64,000 nt of DNA from Luscinia megarhynchos. Taxonomy: Eukaryota > Chordata > Aves > Passeriformes > Turdidae. Below the pieces are notes generated by a model. The model saw only the letters and a program-made list of their open reading frames with translations, did not search any database and was not told the origin of the DNA. The DNA is taken from positions 5,396,655-5,460,654 of the forward strand of contig CM067588.1 in assembly GCA_034336665.1 (NCBI GenBank), written 5' to 3'. The position numbers and the translations under genes were made by a program. Positions 34,601 through 45,507 of this stretch are shown here, one piece after another; the first letter of the stretch is position 1, and every line of letters starts with the position of its first letter.

Positions 34601-34860
34601 AGAATCATGGATTCCTCCAATAAAACCATTTCCATCAAGCAAAACGAGAAGGGACATTAATGCAACAGTTAACAGCAACTAAGTGCTGGGGGGAGATGTG
34701 TCAGCTCGCTTGTTCTGTTTATGGGCTTCATACAATTCTATCAATATTGATGTGTGATGCCTTTGATTTTGACACTAATCATTGCCATGAATTAAATTTG
34801 CAGCCATATAATTAGAACTGCTATTAATAGGGCCTCAAGCTAAGCACTGCTGTGCTGGTT
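34600..34860. promoter_or_regulatory. Candidate conserved noncoding block
   Basis: AT-rich, repeat-free, with closely spaced ACATTAATGC, TCAATATTGATG, GACACTAATCATTGCC, GAATTAAATTTGC and CCATATAATTAGAACTGC. The density of homeodomain-type ATTA motifs and the lack of repeats in a repeat-rich intron suggest an enhancer, without proof. Confidence 0.3.
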
Positions 34861-35934
34861 GCCTTTTTCCTGATGGAAAACGGCGTCCACGGAACCCAGC
34901 CGATGTGGTGTGCTGGGAGATGCTGAGGCTGGAGTGGAAATTGCACTTGCTGTGCTTCGAGGGGCTCCTCTGGAAGGCAAATTCGTGGGAAGGGTCTGGC
35001 TCAAAGGTTTTCCAGGAATTCCATTCCTTAAACTTCCCAGTGGCTTGCTGCTCTTGGGATGCACAGCCTGAGTGGGAGAGAGGATGATGGAGGGGGAACA
35101 GAGGGACTCTCAGCATGCAGAGTTGTTATTGCCCTGTTTCCATCCCATCTCCCTTCCCCCTGCCAATCCTCCCATTTATTCCCCCGGCCCAGCAGAGCTG
35201 TGACAGCCCCTTGTCCCTGTGCACGCCTGGTTCCATCTCATCAGCCTGAGCCTGTGCCTGGGATGGCAGCAAGGCTCACCACTAAAAATCAATCTTGTAT
35301 TTCATCCCGAGAGGTCTGTTTCTTATTAGGTCTAATAAATCAGTGAAGTGCCCTTCATTCAGCTTGTCAATGCAGGACATTGTTTGTGATCAAGAATAAA
35401 TAAATGTCTCTGCTCTGTCTGCCAGTCGCCATCTAGGTATTATTTTTCCATCATGCTGTTTATGCTGGCTGGAGGAAAAATGCAGTTCCTGCAGCCTTGC
35501 CTGCCTTCCCACGAGCTGGGAATGCTCCTGGGTGGTAGAGGCGAGGGAGAAGCCGGAGCAGTGACGTTGTACCTGGGTTTCACCCAGCTCTGAGTCGCTC
35601 AGTGGTGATAAGGTTTGATTTGTGTGCTTGGAGATGTGGAGGTGTTGCAGTGCTGCAGGCAAGGGCCCAGGTGTGGTTATTTCAGGTGCCCTGAGGTGAA
35701 GGATAAAGTGTGTGAATGAAATCAGACCCAAATTCTTCTGGAAAGTGGGTGTCACACCTTGTCCTGGCACCTGTGACACTCTGTCCCTGGACGTGGCTCA
35801 AATCCATCCCAAAAATCTGCTCAGGGTCTGTGTGCAGGATGCCACAGAGAAATTCACAGGGCTGGGACTCTCTTCTGTCACCTGCTGGATTCCTGAACTC
35901 TGTCCTCGCTCTCCACCTCCACTTTTCCAAGGAA
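34861..35934. other. Intronic, single-copy
   Basis: No exon or recognised repeat. An AT-rich piece at about 35280-35460 (TCTTATTAGGTCTAATAAAT and neighbours) may also be constrained. Confidence 0.35.
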
Positions 35935-36275
35935 CAGCAATGAGTGATTGGATTGCGCCGCCAGAGGAACAGAGAACTTTTAAGTGCGATGTTACGTCTT
36001 GGGACGTGAGAGTTTTATTCAGCTTGGCTGATTTAATTCGTTCCATTAGTGGGAATAAAGGAGGTCTTTCACAATGAAATATATATGTCCGAACCTGTCC
36101 TTAGATGACTTCATTCTATGGATGGTTATCTCATCCCGGTAATTTATCCTTCATTATCGCCCCCGCACGCGCATCCCGCCACACTTCAGGAAAAATTCGG
36201 TTGCATCAGCGTGTGCAGAAGCCAAGAGGACACCAGGCTGTTATTGAGCAGATGAAAATCATCCATTTGCAGGCG
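35935..36275. promoter_or_regulatory. Candidate conserved noncoding block
   Basis: Repeat-free sequence that keeps CpGs in an AT-rich setting: GTGCGATGTTACGTCTTGG (CRE-like TTACGTCT), TTTAATTCGTTCCATTAG, ATTATCGCCCCCGCACGCGC and AAATTCGGTTGCATCAGC. Retained CpG with ATTA motifs is a frequent feature of enhancers. Confidence 0.3.
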
Positions 36276-37234
36276 CCTTCCAAAGGATTTGCCTGGTTTT
36301 AGCTGAAGGTTGGGAGGTCAGGGGCTCTGCTGGCTCCTTGGTCAATCCATCACCCTGAGAGAGCAGATCCCCAATCCCAGCAGAGGTGTGAGAGGGCAGA
36401 TGGTTCTTGTTTGGCTGAAGAAGTTGTTTAATTGAAAGGTCTGAGAAAAAAAGTCTGATTTTTGCCCTAGGATGTGAGATATGGGGGTGTTTGTTCAGTA
36501 CTGTACTTGCTGCTGTGATTAGAAGAGCTGGGATTGTTTTTTTTTTTTCCTTAAACAAGGATTTTCCAGCCTCAGAAAGTAATTCCCCTTTGCTTCCATC
36601 TGTGCTGAAATGGGTCCCCCAAATGCCCCATGGTCCCTCACATTTATTACTTTTCATAGCCAGAAGTTAGAATGTTATTAACTGGAATTTCTGATGAGGA
36701 ATAGGAAAAGTGCTGGAAGCCAGAGGAGAGCTCTGGAGTGTGTTCAGGGCTGGAGATGGGGCAGAGCTGCCAAGTGTCTCTAGACTGTGGGTCTGAGCAC
36801 TCAGGAATGTCCCTGCCACCTCTTAATGGCACGAAATTGGCCTTTCTTCTCCCAGCATCTCCTCCCTGGCTCTGTTATCTGGTGCCTGCCAGAGCAAGTC
36901 ACATCAGAAAAAAAGCCAGAAGTTGGCAGATATTTTTATAGCTGCTGGAGAGCGAAGGGGCAGGTGTTCAGGAAATGCTGGGGATGTGAAATGGAGCCAG
37001 GTGAGCTCGGAGGCTGCTTTAATCTCATCTCTTGGCTCAGGAGACGGGGATGACTCTGGGTTTTACGCAGGTTCAGGCACCTTGAAAAATCAACTGGAAA
37101 TTTTGGAGGGCAGCGATTGCGTTTGGTTCCATTCTAAATCAAGTGGGGTTAGTGGAGGCTGCGAGTGCTGAGCTGCCTAAGCCATGGAATACATCCTGCC
37201 TGGAACACATCCTGCCTCTGAAATCATGGGATGG
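36276..37234. other. Intronic, single-copy
   Basis: Ordinary mixed sequence with a T-run at about 36537-36548. No gene or mobile element recognised. Confidence 0.4.
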
Positions 37235-37517
37235 CTTGGGTTGGGTTGGGCTGGGTTGGGTTGGTTGGGTTGAGTTGGGTTGGGTTGAGTTGGGTTGGGT
37301 TGGATTGGGTTGGGTTAGGTTGGGTTGGTTGGGTTGGGCTGGGTTGGGTTGGACTGGGTTGGGTTGGGTTGGGTTGGGTTGGTTGAGTTGGGTTGGGTTG
37401 GGCTGGGTTGGGCTGGGTTGGGTTGGATTGGGTTGGGTTGGGTTGGGCTAGGTTGGGTTGGATTGGGTTGGGGTGGGTTGGATGGGGTTGGGTTGGGCTG
37501 GGTTGGGTTGGGTTGGA
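37235..37517. repeat. (TTGGG)n array
   Basis: About 283 bp of TTGGG pentamer with single-base variants (TGGGC, TTGAG, TTGGA). GGGTTGGGTTGGG spacing is ideal for G-quadruplexes on the sense strand. Its downstream end passes directly into GGGTTGGAAGGGACC, the antisense 3' end of a CR1 LINE, which contains the same TGGGTTGG core. Confidence 0.97.
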
Positions 37518-37645
37518 AGGGACCCTCAAAGGCCTTTTGGTCCTGCAATGAGCTCCTTCAGCTGCTCAGCACCTCATCCAAACAAGGTTTTTACCCTGAA
37601 CATATTTTGGGGATAATTCATCCCCACACCTTTTCTCAGAGGTGA
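37506..37645 (-). mobile_element. CR1 LINE 3' fragment (antisense) at the edge of the TTGGG array
   Basis: GGTTGGAAGGGACCCTCAAA, then GGCCTTTTGGTCCTGCAATG and a diverged continuation. It matches the antisense of a CR1 3' end, and the array takes the place of the CR1 terminus. Confidence 0.7.
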
Positions 37646-38580
37646 TGCTCCCTCATGAGCATCAAGTGAGGCAGATTTATTCCTCCTCCGTTTCACGATG
37701 TTTTCATCAAGCTCAATAACGAGTTTCTACTTGAAATGATCTTGGTGAAAAATATCCCGAAATTCCAAACTCTTCTGTGAGCTCCTGTTAGTTTTTCCTG
37801 CCTGTCCCTGCTTTCCTTGGCGTGTGAAGCTGAAGGAGTTGCTGCTCTGGATGTTGTTGGGTCTGGGGGTGGGGCAGTGTCAGACTCTTGCCTTTCTACT
37901 GGTGAGTCAAGAAGTTCATGCTTTCTTTACTATAAACATATTTTTCTGCAGGCTTTTAAAATCCTCAGAGGTCAAAATAACACAGGTTTTGGTCCATTTG
38001 TAAGATCTTAAATCCCTGGGTGGCAAGAAATACTGTGAGAAGCCCAGGCTCTGTTGCTTCTCTAAATGCCTCCTCGAGGCAGTAAAAACAAATGTGGAAA
38101 CCACAAATGTGCTGGGAGAGTCCTGGGCGCTGCCACAGCCCCTGAGCTGCTGCTGCTGCTGCAAAAAGGTTGGGATTTAGGGACAAGCAGGGGCTGAGAT
38201 GCCCTGGAAGAGCAGCAGGGCTGAGGTTGGAGGTGGGGATGGCTCTGAGGCTTCCCCTGGGTGTCTGGTGATGCTGCCTTCACCATTCCCTGCATCCCTG
38301 ATGGAGTTTTCACCCCCTTGTTGTCACGAGGAGCTGGGGAAGGGCCATGGGCTTACCTGGCTGTGATCTGGGCAAAAAAACCAAAAAAACTGAAAAACCC
38401 TGAACCTGAGCACTGTCATTCCTATGGGGTTTGCTCCTGAGCTAAGAGGCCCCCAGTCACTCCCAGTTTGTACTGGGGAGCATGCTAAGAGCAGGGATGG
38501 TGGTGGGGAATGGAGGGTTTAGGATGGTGATTCCTTGGCCAGGGATGCAGAAGGGGGAGCACAGGCAGCAGCACGGAGAG
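37646..38580. other. Intronic, single-copy
   Basis: No exon or recognised mobile element. A short A-rich CAAAAAAACCAAAAAAACTG lies near 38372. Confidence 0.4.
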
Positions 38581-38640
38581 GCTGCAATAATTAGCAAGAG
38601 GCTGCAATAATTAGCAAGAGGCTGCAATAATTAGCAAGAG
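38581..38640. repeat. 20-bp tandem repeat, 3 identical copies
   Basis: Unit GCTGCAATAATTAGCAAGAG repeated exactly three times; each carries TAATTA, a homeodomain core. The low divergence implies recent origin or constraint. Confidence 0.97.
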
Positions 38641-40186
38641 GCTACATCAGCAATTGTCCCACCAGCCCCTGCCAGCCTGGCAGTGCCCTGCCCCTCTCCT
38701 GTGGTTCCTTCCCTGGGTTACACAGCTCTGCATCAAACAGATCCATGTACATGAAAGTGATGTGCATTTAAAATGAATGTACACATCATACAGCCTCGCT
38801 CCTATACAGCACGGGAAGGGGTTTTTTTTTTTGTGGTTAGCTGCTAAATTATTTATTGTGTGCCGGGCTTTAATCTCATAAACCTGCCTGCAGGCCTTAG
38901 GCAAACCAGCCTGAGCATCCTGGAAAGCTGGGAGCCAGCAGCACGAGGGGCTGGGGGGCTGCAGGTGGGAATTGTTTGTCCTGCCCGGGTCCCTCTGCCC
39001 CTGCCAGCTCATTAAAAACAGCAACACCTGTAAATTGGTCATTGCCACCAACTGGGAGCGTGATTTGCATTTGCTTGGAGAGGATGCTGATCCCCAGAAA
39101 GAGCAAGTCGGTCCCTTGAGCTGCTGAGAGTGAAGGAAAAAGGGAGGAGGGGTGAGGGAGGGGTTCTGGGGTAAATCAAGGTGTTACACAGTGAGCAGAG
39201 CATCCCTCCTCCTGCTCTCCCTCCTGCTGCCCTGCTGCTCCTCAAGCTCCTCACTCCCAGCAGAGAGGTGCCCTGGCCTGACTGAAACCAGTGAATAACA
39301 GAGCTGGAATGGAACCAGCCCTCCTCCTGCCTTCCCTTCCTTCTGCCTCTCACACCAATGGCAGCTCTGGAGTGTATTTGGGTTCTGCAGAGCTCTGAAG
39401 CCAAAGGGCAGCAGGCTCTGACCCTCTCTGCTTTTCCTCTTTGTGCAGAGCCTTTCACACCAGCAGCTCGGTCTCGTTACTGAGCAATAAATAATCAGAA
39501 TATCTGGAAGGTGCAGGTAGAGTGGAAGGGAGGGTGAGGAGTTTCAGAGACACCCAGGCTGCGTTGTGCCCCTGTACTCCCACCAGGAAAAGGGATATCT
39601 GCACTTTCTGACTTCTCAGCTCAGCTGGGAACTTGTAATCCAAAGTGCAAAGAAAGCAAGATAAACACTGACCTTCATCATTAGCCATCAACTGATGAAT
39701 ATGTTTAAATATTGTGTATTTTGGTGCAAAGCACATCCCATTGCACGGGGCACATTTTTTTATTATTTGCCCTTGATTTTAGGGGAGTTTGGCCACGTTT
39801 GGGATTTGGGCTGGTTCCAGCAGCCCCAGAGTGGGGATTGCCAGGGAAATGCAGCAGGAGCAGGACAAACAGCACCAGGTTTGGGGAGAGAAAGGCAGCT
39901 CAGTGTTTGCTTGAGAAAACAAACAAGTTTTGTGTTTTTCAAGTGTGCTGTGGTGAGCCTGGCTTGTTCAGAGCTGTGATCAGAGGCAGCAGGCAGCCCA
40001 GGTCCAGCAGGAGCTGTGCTATTCCTCCAGGAGCATTAAAGAGCAGCCAATCCTTCTGGAAATTGTCGATAAAGCTCTCTTTTTTAGAATCATTTTTGCT
40101 TCTCTAGCACAAATGTACTATTTCTTGTTTGGATGTGTTGCTTTCTTCATTCACTTTTATTATTAGGGACATTTACATGAAAACAG
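38641..40186. other. Intronic, single-copy
   Basis: No gene or recognised mobile element. Contains a T-run at about 38821-38831. Confidence 0.4.
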
Positions 40187-40212
40187 CTTTTTTTTTTTTT
40201 TTTTTTTTTTTT
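40187..40212. repeat. Poly(T) tract
   Basis: About 25 consecutive T, ending TTTTTGCTCTCGCAG, which resembles a strong 3' splice site on the sense strand. Confidence 0.9.
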
Positions 40213-40280
40213 GCTCTCGCAGCACATTTCCCAATTGCAGCTGCACTTCCTGTGTGGAAGGAGATCTCCACCTTCCCTGG

Positions 40281-40729
40281 GAGTGGGGAATGGGGAATGG
40301 GAATGGGAATGGGAATGGAGGATGGAGATAGGGATGGGAATAGGAATGGGAATGGGGATAGGAATGGGAATGGGAATAGGAATAGGAATGGGAATGGGAA
40401 TGGGAATGGGAATGGGAATGGGGAATGGGAATAGGAATGGGGAATGAGGAATGGGGAATAGGGGATGGGGATGGGGATGGGGAATGGGAATAGGAATGGG
40501 AACAGGAACGGGGAATAGGAATGAGGAATTGGGGATGGGAATGGGGAATGGGGAATAGGAATAGGAATGGGGATGGGGATGGGAATGGGGAATGAGGAAT
40601 TTGGGATGGGGAATGAGGAATGGGAATGGGGAATGAGGAATGGGAATAGGGAATGGAGGATGGGGATGGGGATGGGAATGGGGAATGAGGAATTGGGGAT
40701 GGGGGAATGGAGGATGGGGATGGGGATGG
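40281..40729. repeat. (GGGAAT)n array
   Basis: About 450 bp of GGGAAT/GGGGAT hexamers with variants (GGAATA, GAGGAAT). Four G-runs with 3-base spacers recur throughout, a G-quadruplex motif on the sense strand. On the minus strand it reads as long Pro/Ser/Ile/His-rich frames, which are artefacts. Confidence 0.97.
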
Positions 40730-41710
40730 TCCCTCTCCACTGGGGCAGCTGCTGTGTCCCTGTGCTCCAGAGGGGATACTCCAGCTCAGCCCTGGCTCTC
40801 TGCTCTGTTTATCCACCTTGTGGGTTCACTGGGGTGCTGGGTCCATCCCTCCCCTCCCCAGCACAGGAATTTTTTGTGCCTTCCCAGCAGAGAGAGGCCG
40901 GTGTGAAACCCTGGAGCAGGCAGGAATCCTCCCAGGGCTTCCCAAAGAGCCCAGCCTGGAGCAGTTTGGGAAGGGAGAGCTAATGGATGTGTCTGGCAGA
41001 TAGAGAGAGCAGTGATAATGTAAATTACAGTAAAACCCCAGAGCTGCTGCTTAGGGCACGGTGATGACATCAGCACTGTGGGATGATGGATTTATTCACT
41101 CCAGCTCCTGCCTGGGCAGAGGCAGCACGAGCCAGACTCCCTCCCCTGAATGGGCACCTGGAGAGGAACCTGCAGGACCTTCCCGGCCTCCTTCTGCCTC
41201 TGTCAGCTCTGCAGATGGAACAGGGAACTCCAGATGTGTTCAGCACATCTTTAATTTCCTCTCGCTCCATTTCTGCTGCAGCTCTGCTTTGGGGCTTGGT
41301 GTTCTGTTAAGTTTTTTTTGCTGGTATCTTGAGGAGCTTGGGATCAGCCAAAAAAAAAAAAAAAAAAGGGGGAAGAAGCTTCATGAGAGAGGAGCAGGTC
41401 TGTGGGGTGAGGGACACCTTGCTCTGTCCCCACAAATCCTGTCTGCAGTGCCCTGGCCCAGCTCAGCTCCCCCACTCCTGGCTGGAGCTCTGGAGCTGCT
41501 GGTTCATGGAAGCAAACGCTTGGTGAGGTGAAATTCCTCCCCTGTGTGCTTCCCTCACCCCTGACCCTGCTCCATTTCTTCCTCCTGACCCCTGAATTTC
41601 AAACCTGACCTTTGGTATCGAGGGAGGGAGGAGGGCAGGGAAAGGGCAGGATGGGTTTGGTTGTGGCTGGGATGTGGGGGAGGTAAAGCTGCAATCCTAA
41701 TGATGGCTGG
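40730..41710. other. Intronic, single-copy
   Basis: No gene or recognised mobile element. An A18 run at about 41350-41367 may be the tail of an old retroposed sequence, but no body could be identified. Confidence 0.4.
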
Positions 41711-41921
41711 GAAGCTGTGGGGTGCTGTGGGATCCTCTGGGATGCTGTGGGGTGCTATAGGATCATCTGGGATGCTGTGGGGTGTTATAGGATGCTGTGG
41801 GGTGTTGTAGGATGCAGTGGCATGTTGTAGGATGCTGTGGGGTGCTGTAGGATGCAGTGAGATGTTGTAGGATGCTGTGGGGTGCTGTAGGATGCAGTGG
41901 GATGTTGTAGGATGCTGTGGG
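41711..41921. repeat. Minisatellite, 20-bp unit, about 10 copies
   Basis: Variants of GATGCTGTGGGGTGCTGTAG, alternating TGCTGTGG and TG(C/T)TGTAG halves. It abuts the truncated family-B LTR copy at 41922. Confidence 0.93.
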
Positions 41922-42125
41922 GTCTATTTATCTACGTTTTAACAACCTAATTTACACTTTACTGATTTTGGTGGCTTGTTTCCATTCCCTCTGTGCTGGT
42001 AATTTCCCCCAGGGGTGTGAATTCAGTGCCTGAGACACCAGGGTCTCACTCAGGGGTCTTTGGGACCTTTGCCAGGGGGGTTTGAGACCCCCAAGGAGGC
42101 CAGGGGTGCACCCTGGGCTCCCACA
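41922..42125 (-). mobile_element. Truncated LTR-like repeat (family B), inverted
   Basis: Reverse complement of the first 200 bp or so of the copy at 23632 and nearly identical to it; for example TTTACACTTTACTGATTTTG here matches CAAAATCAGTAAAGTGTAAA there. It ends GCTCCCACA at 42125, the shared LTR start. The rest is missing at the minisatellite junction. Confidence 0.75.
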
Positions 42126-42511
42126 GCTGTGGAACTGGGAGTGCTCAGTCCCCCCTCAGGTAGAGCTCATTTATTGGGATGCTGCCTCATCCCCCCCTGG
42201 GCCCCGAGCAGGTGCTGGGCCCCCCGCCCCCACAAAGGCTCTGTGTGAATAAGGACAGTAAATGTCTCCAGCTCCCAGATTTATTCCTTCATTAGGTATT
42301 TAAATCCATTCTGCTGGCTAGGATGCTTCTGAGAGGGAGGCTGCTGCTGAATGTGGGGGCTCTGCCTGGCCAAGCCCCCCCCCAACACCCCCAGAGCCAG
42401 CGAGGTTTGGGCAGGGGGGCAGGGATGGGGTGGGGAGGGGGCTCTGGGGGCTGAGCTCAGCCTTGCACAGAGCTGGGGGGGGTTTGTGGGAGGGAATCCC
42501 CTGCAGGAGGG

Positions 42512-43036
42512 TGTTGGGGAAGTAATATCAAAATCATATGAATGCCTAGCAAGTAGTTCTGGAACAATAGATGAAACAGAGATGTTAGCAGTATTTGACA
42601 TAGACACTGAAAATAGTTATGTGAAGGTTTGAGTTCTCTTCCTTTGTTTAGATAATACCAAATGCCACAAATATTAAAGAGCCAACAGACATCCTGCTTT
42701 AGGTCTGTCAGAAAAGGTCTCAAGATAAGGGTTACATATAAAAAAGCCATAAAACATGGTGATCTAGGGAATCCTATAGGTTGCATGCAAATATTAGGAA
42801 ATTAGTATATTGTATTAGATTGGTTATTGGAAATTAGAATATTCATTAGCAAAAAATACTTATTGTGTTGTAAAACGGAAAATTTCTCTCTTCTCTCCTC
42901 CTCCTCTTCTCTTCTTTTCTCCTCTCTTCTCTCACCTCTTTCTTGCTCTAACCTCTCTCTAAGCTCTCTCTTATACCCACGCCCTATAATAAAACACTAA
43001 CCTAAACAATGTAATATATTCAACAAAAACCCCACA
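42512..43036 (+). mobile_element. Solo LTR with 6-bp target duplication (family A)
   Basis: 525 bp from TGTTGGGGAAGTAATATC to AACAAAAACCCCACA, with inverted ends TGTTGGGG and CCCCACA. The perfect 6-bp duplication GGAGGG lies at 42506-42511 and 43037-43042. A polyadenylation signal AATAAA is at 42988-42993 and a CT-rich tract at about 42888-42970. Fits an ERVK-like (class II) solo LTR. No internal viral genes remain. It is in the same orientation as PLXNA2, so it could supply a premature polyadenylation signal. Confidence 0.9.
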
Positions 43037-43734
43037 GGAGGGGGTGGGAGGGGTGCAGGGATGGGCACATCCACCCTGGCACGGTCCCCAACCCCCAGAT
43101 CGTGGTTCAGGGTGTTGGGTGGGCTCACAGTGGCATGGCCAGCACCCCCCAGCACCCCCCAGCACCCCAGGGACCCACTGGGCTTGTCACAGCAGGGAGG
43201 GGTCCCACAGGCCCCTTCCTCACCTTCCCCTTCCCCACCCCAGCCTGGCTGGACCATCCCAGCGTGGAACATTTTTGGGAGTTGCAGTAAATGCTCTAAA
43301 ACTTCACTCATGGAACCAGACAGCCTGGGAAGAGCTGAGGAGCTAAAATTAGCAGGAGTGCCCCAGGCAGAGGCCACCTGGGGCTTTGTTTCTTTTCACT
43401 CTTAACTTTCATCTCTTTTATTTATAATTTGTGTCTGATTGATTTTTCCTTTTTTTTAAGGTTGATTTTTTTTTTCCCTTCCCTCCTTTGAAAACGAGGA
43501 GCTTTGCTGGCTCATGATGTGTAATCCCTGCATTTCCCAGGGTGGCATTGCCTCTTCTGCCCCAGTTCTGCCTGGACCACATCCCCTCCTCTCCAGCCTC
43601 CTCAGCTGCTTTTTGTGCTCAGCCCTGCTCCACCCCCACCTGTAACAGGTTCTGTTGGACCCCTGGGAACTGGGGGACTCACATGATGGTTTCAGACTGG
43701 TTTTTAGAAGCTCTGGCTGCCCATGGCAGGGATC

Positions 43735-43978
43735 CCAAGGCCAGGCTGGACATTGGGGCTTGGATCAGTGGAAAGTGTCCCTGTCCATGGCAGGGGTGGG
43801 ATGGGATGGGGATAATGGGATGGGATAATGGGATGGGATAATGGGATGGGATAATGGGATGGGATAATGGGATGGGAAAATGGGATAATGGGATGGGATG
43901 GGGATAATGGGATGGGATAATGGGATGGGATGAGCTTTCAGGTCCCATCCAGCCCAAACCATTCTGGGATTCTGAGCC
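43735..43978 (+). mobile_element. CR1 LINE 3' end interrupted by a minisatellite
   Basis: AAGGCCAGGCTGGACATTGG and AAGTGTCCCTGTCCATGGCA (43738-43790) are CR1 3' end in sense. The last part resumes at 43930 with GATGAGCTTTCAGGTCCCAT and CAGCCCAAACCATTCTGGGA. In between, about 140 bp of GGGATGGGATAAT units replace the short GGGTTGGAACTGGATGAG-like piece seen in intact copies. Confidence 0.8.
43791..43932. repeat. Minisatellite inside a CR1 3' end
   Basis: Units of GGGATGGGATAAT or GGGATGGGGATAAT, about ten copies, G-rich on the sense strand. Confidence 0.95.
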
Positions 43979-44993
43979 TGGCCTGAGGTTCCTGTGACAC
44001 CTCTGTGCTCTCCCTGGGCTTTGCCCAGTTTGGGTTTTCTCCTCAGGCAATTCCCAGCCTCCTTCTCCTGGGGAATGCTCCCTTGCAGGGCCTGGATTCC
44101 CTGGCTCCCTTTGTTCCTGGCTCTGCTCAGTCCCAGCTCTGATGGCAGCAATGTGCCCGAGGTTGTCTGGAAAACCAACAAAACCTCCTTGAGCCCTGGT
44201 CAGCAGGGCGAGGTTTGGGTGAGCTCCAGGGAGGGGAAACTGGGCAGGATTTGATGGCAAAAGCCTCAGCAGCCCTGGGCAAAGCTCCTGCAGCCTCTTC
44301 AGCACAGTTAATTCCTCCAAGGAGGGCAGTTTTCAGCCTGAGCCACCCTGGCTCTGCTCGGTGCGAGGTGACCTGAGCCCTGCTCGCTGCATCTCCCCAG
44401 CTCTGCTTTGCTGCCTCCCAGAGCTTTCTCTGGAGCTGCCGGTCGGGGATAATTCACAAACACATCCAGGGTGATGTTCAGGCGTTCCAGCATCCCAGGG
44501 TGTGCTTAAACCAGAGCCCTGGCGGAGGGAGGAGCTGGGCTGGTGTCGGTGACAACCAGCCCCATCCCGGGCTCAGGGTCACACAGATTTCAGCCTCAGC
44601 TCTGGTCAGCGTGGCTCAGGATTTCCTTTTGCCCCTGGGAACAGCTCAGCAGACGAAATATTCATCTGAAACCAGCGTGTGTTTTAAAAGCCCAGGAAAT
44701 CCAGCGCCTCCCCCTGAACCATTGTTCTTCCCTGCCGTGTCTCTGGCTAAATTAAGACTTTCTTAGAAATGCACAGGTTAAAAGTTTAAAAGCTTAAGGT
44801 TTCATTCATAATTCACATATCAATGAGGCTTTGATTCCTCCCGGGGAGCAGCTGGGTGCCTGCAGTGAATGCTGATGGGGAGGCAGCACCTCGGAGCCCG
44901 GGGCACAGAGCAGGGGGGCTGCTGCTGGGGGTCCCACCCCGAGGGTCTCCTCAGACCCGGGACCTCCTCAGAGAGGACGTGCAGGTGGGCAGG
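43979..44993. other. Intronic sequence between the two family-A LTRs
   Basis: No gene seen. An AT-rich piece at about 44745-44840 (TAAATTAAGACTTTCTTAG and neighbours) is the only part that looks possibly constrained. Confidence 0.4.
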
Positions 44994-45507
44994 TGTCGGG
45001 TTTTTGTTGTTGGATGGCTGCAGGACTGACTTAGAAGCTCAATATATTATATTTTTTAGGTTAATATTTTATTATAGAGCGTGGGTATAAGAGAGAGCTT
45101 AGAGCAAGAGAGAGAGGAGAGAGAAACGAGAGTGATTTTCTGTTTTACAACACAATAAGTATTTTTTGCTAATTAATATTATAATTTTTAATAACCAATC
45201 TAATACAATATACTAATTTCCTAATATTTGCATGCAACCTATAGGATTCCCTAAATTACCATGTTTTATGGCTTTTTTATTTGTAACTTTTATCTTGAGA
45301 CCTTTCCTGCCAGGCATAAAGCAAGATGTTTATTAGCTTTTCGGTATTTGTGGCATTTTGGTATTATCTAAAAAAAGAAAGAGAACTCAAACCTTAACAT
45401 AACTATTTTCAGTGTCTATGTTAAATACTGCTAACATCTCTATTTCATCTGTTGTTCCAGAACTACTTGCTAGGCATTTATATGATTTTGATATTACTTC
45501 CCCAACA
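44994..45507 (-). mobile_element. Solo LTR (family A), inverted
   Basis: 514 bp from TGTCGGGTTTTTGTTG to TTACTTCCCCAACA, the reverse complement of the element at 42512. Flanks GGCAGG (44988-44993) and GTCAGG (45508-45513) are a target duplication with one mismatch. It faces the 42512 copy, with their 3' ends 1,957 bp apart. Internal sequence matches closely, with scattered substitutions and small indels. Confidence 0.87.

Noticed and set aside
37235..37517. TTGGG array as an interstitial telomere
   Set aside because: Vertebrate telomere repeat is TTAGGG; the unit here is TTGGG and it joins a CR1 end, so a fused telomere is unlikely.
41350..41367. A18 run (also at 51034 and 56487) as tails of processed pseudogenes
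   Set aside because: No upstream sequence resembles a gene or a retroposon body, and no flanking target duplications were found.
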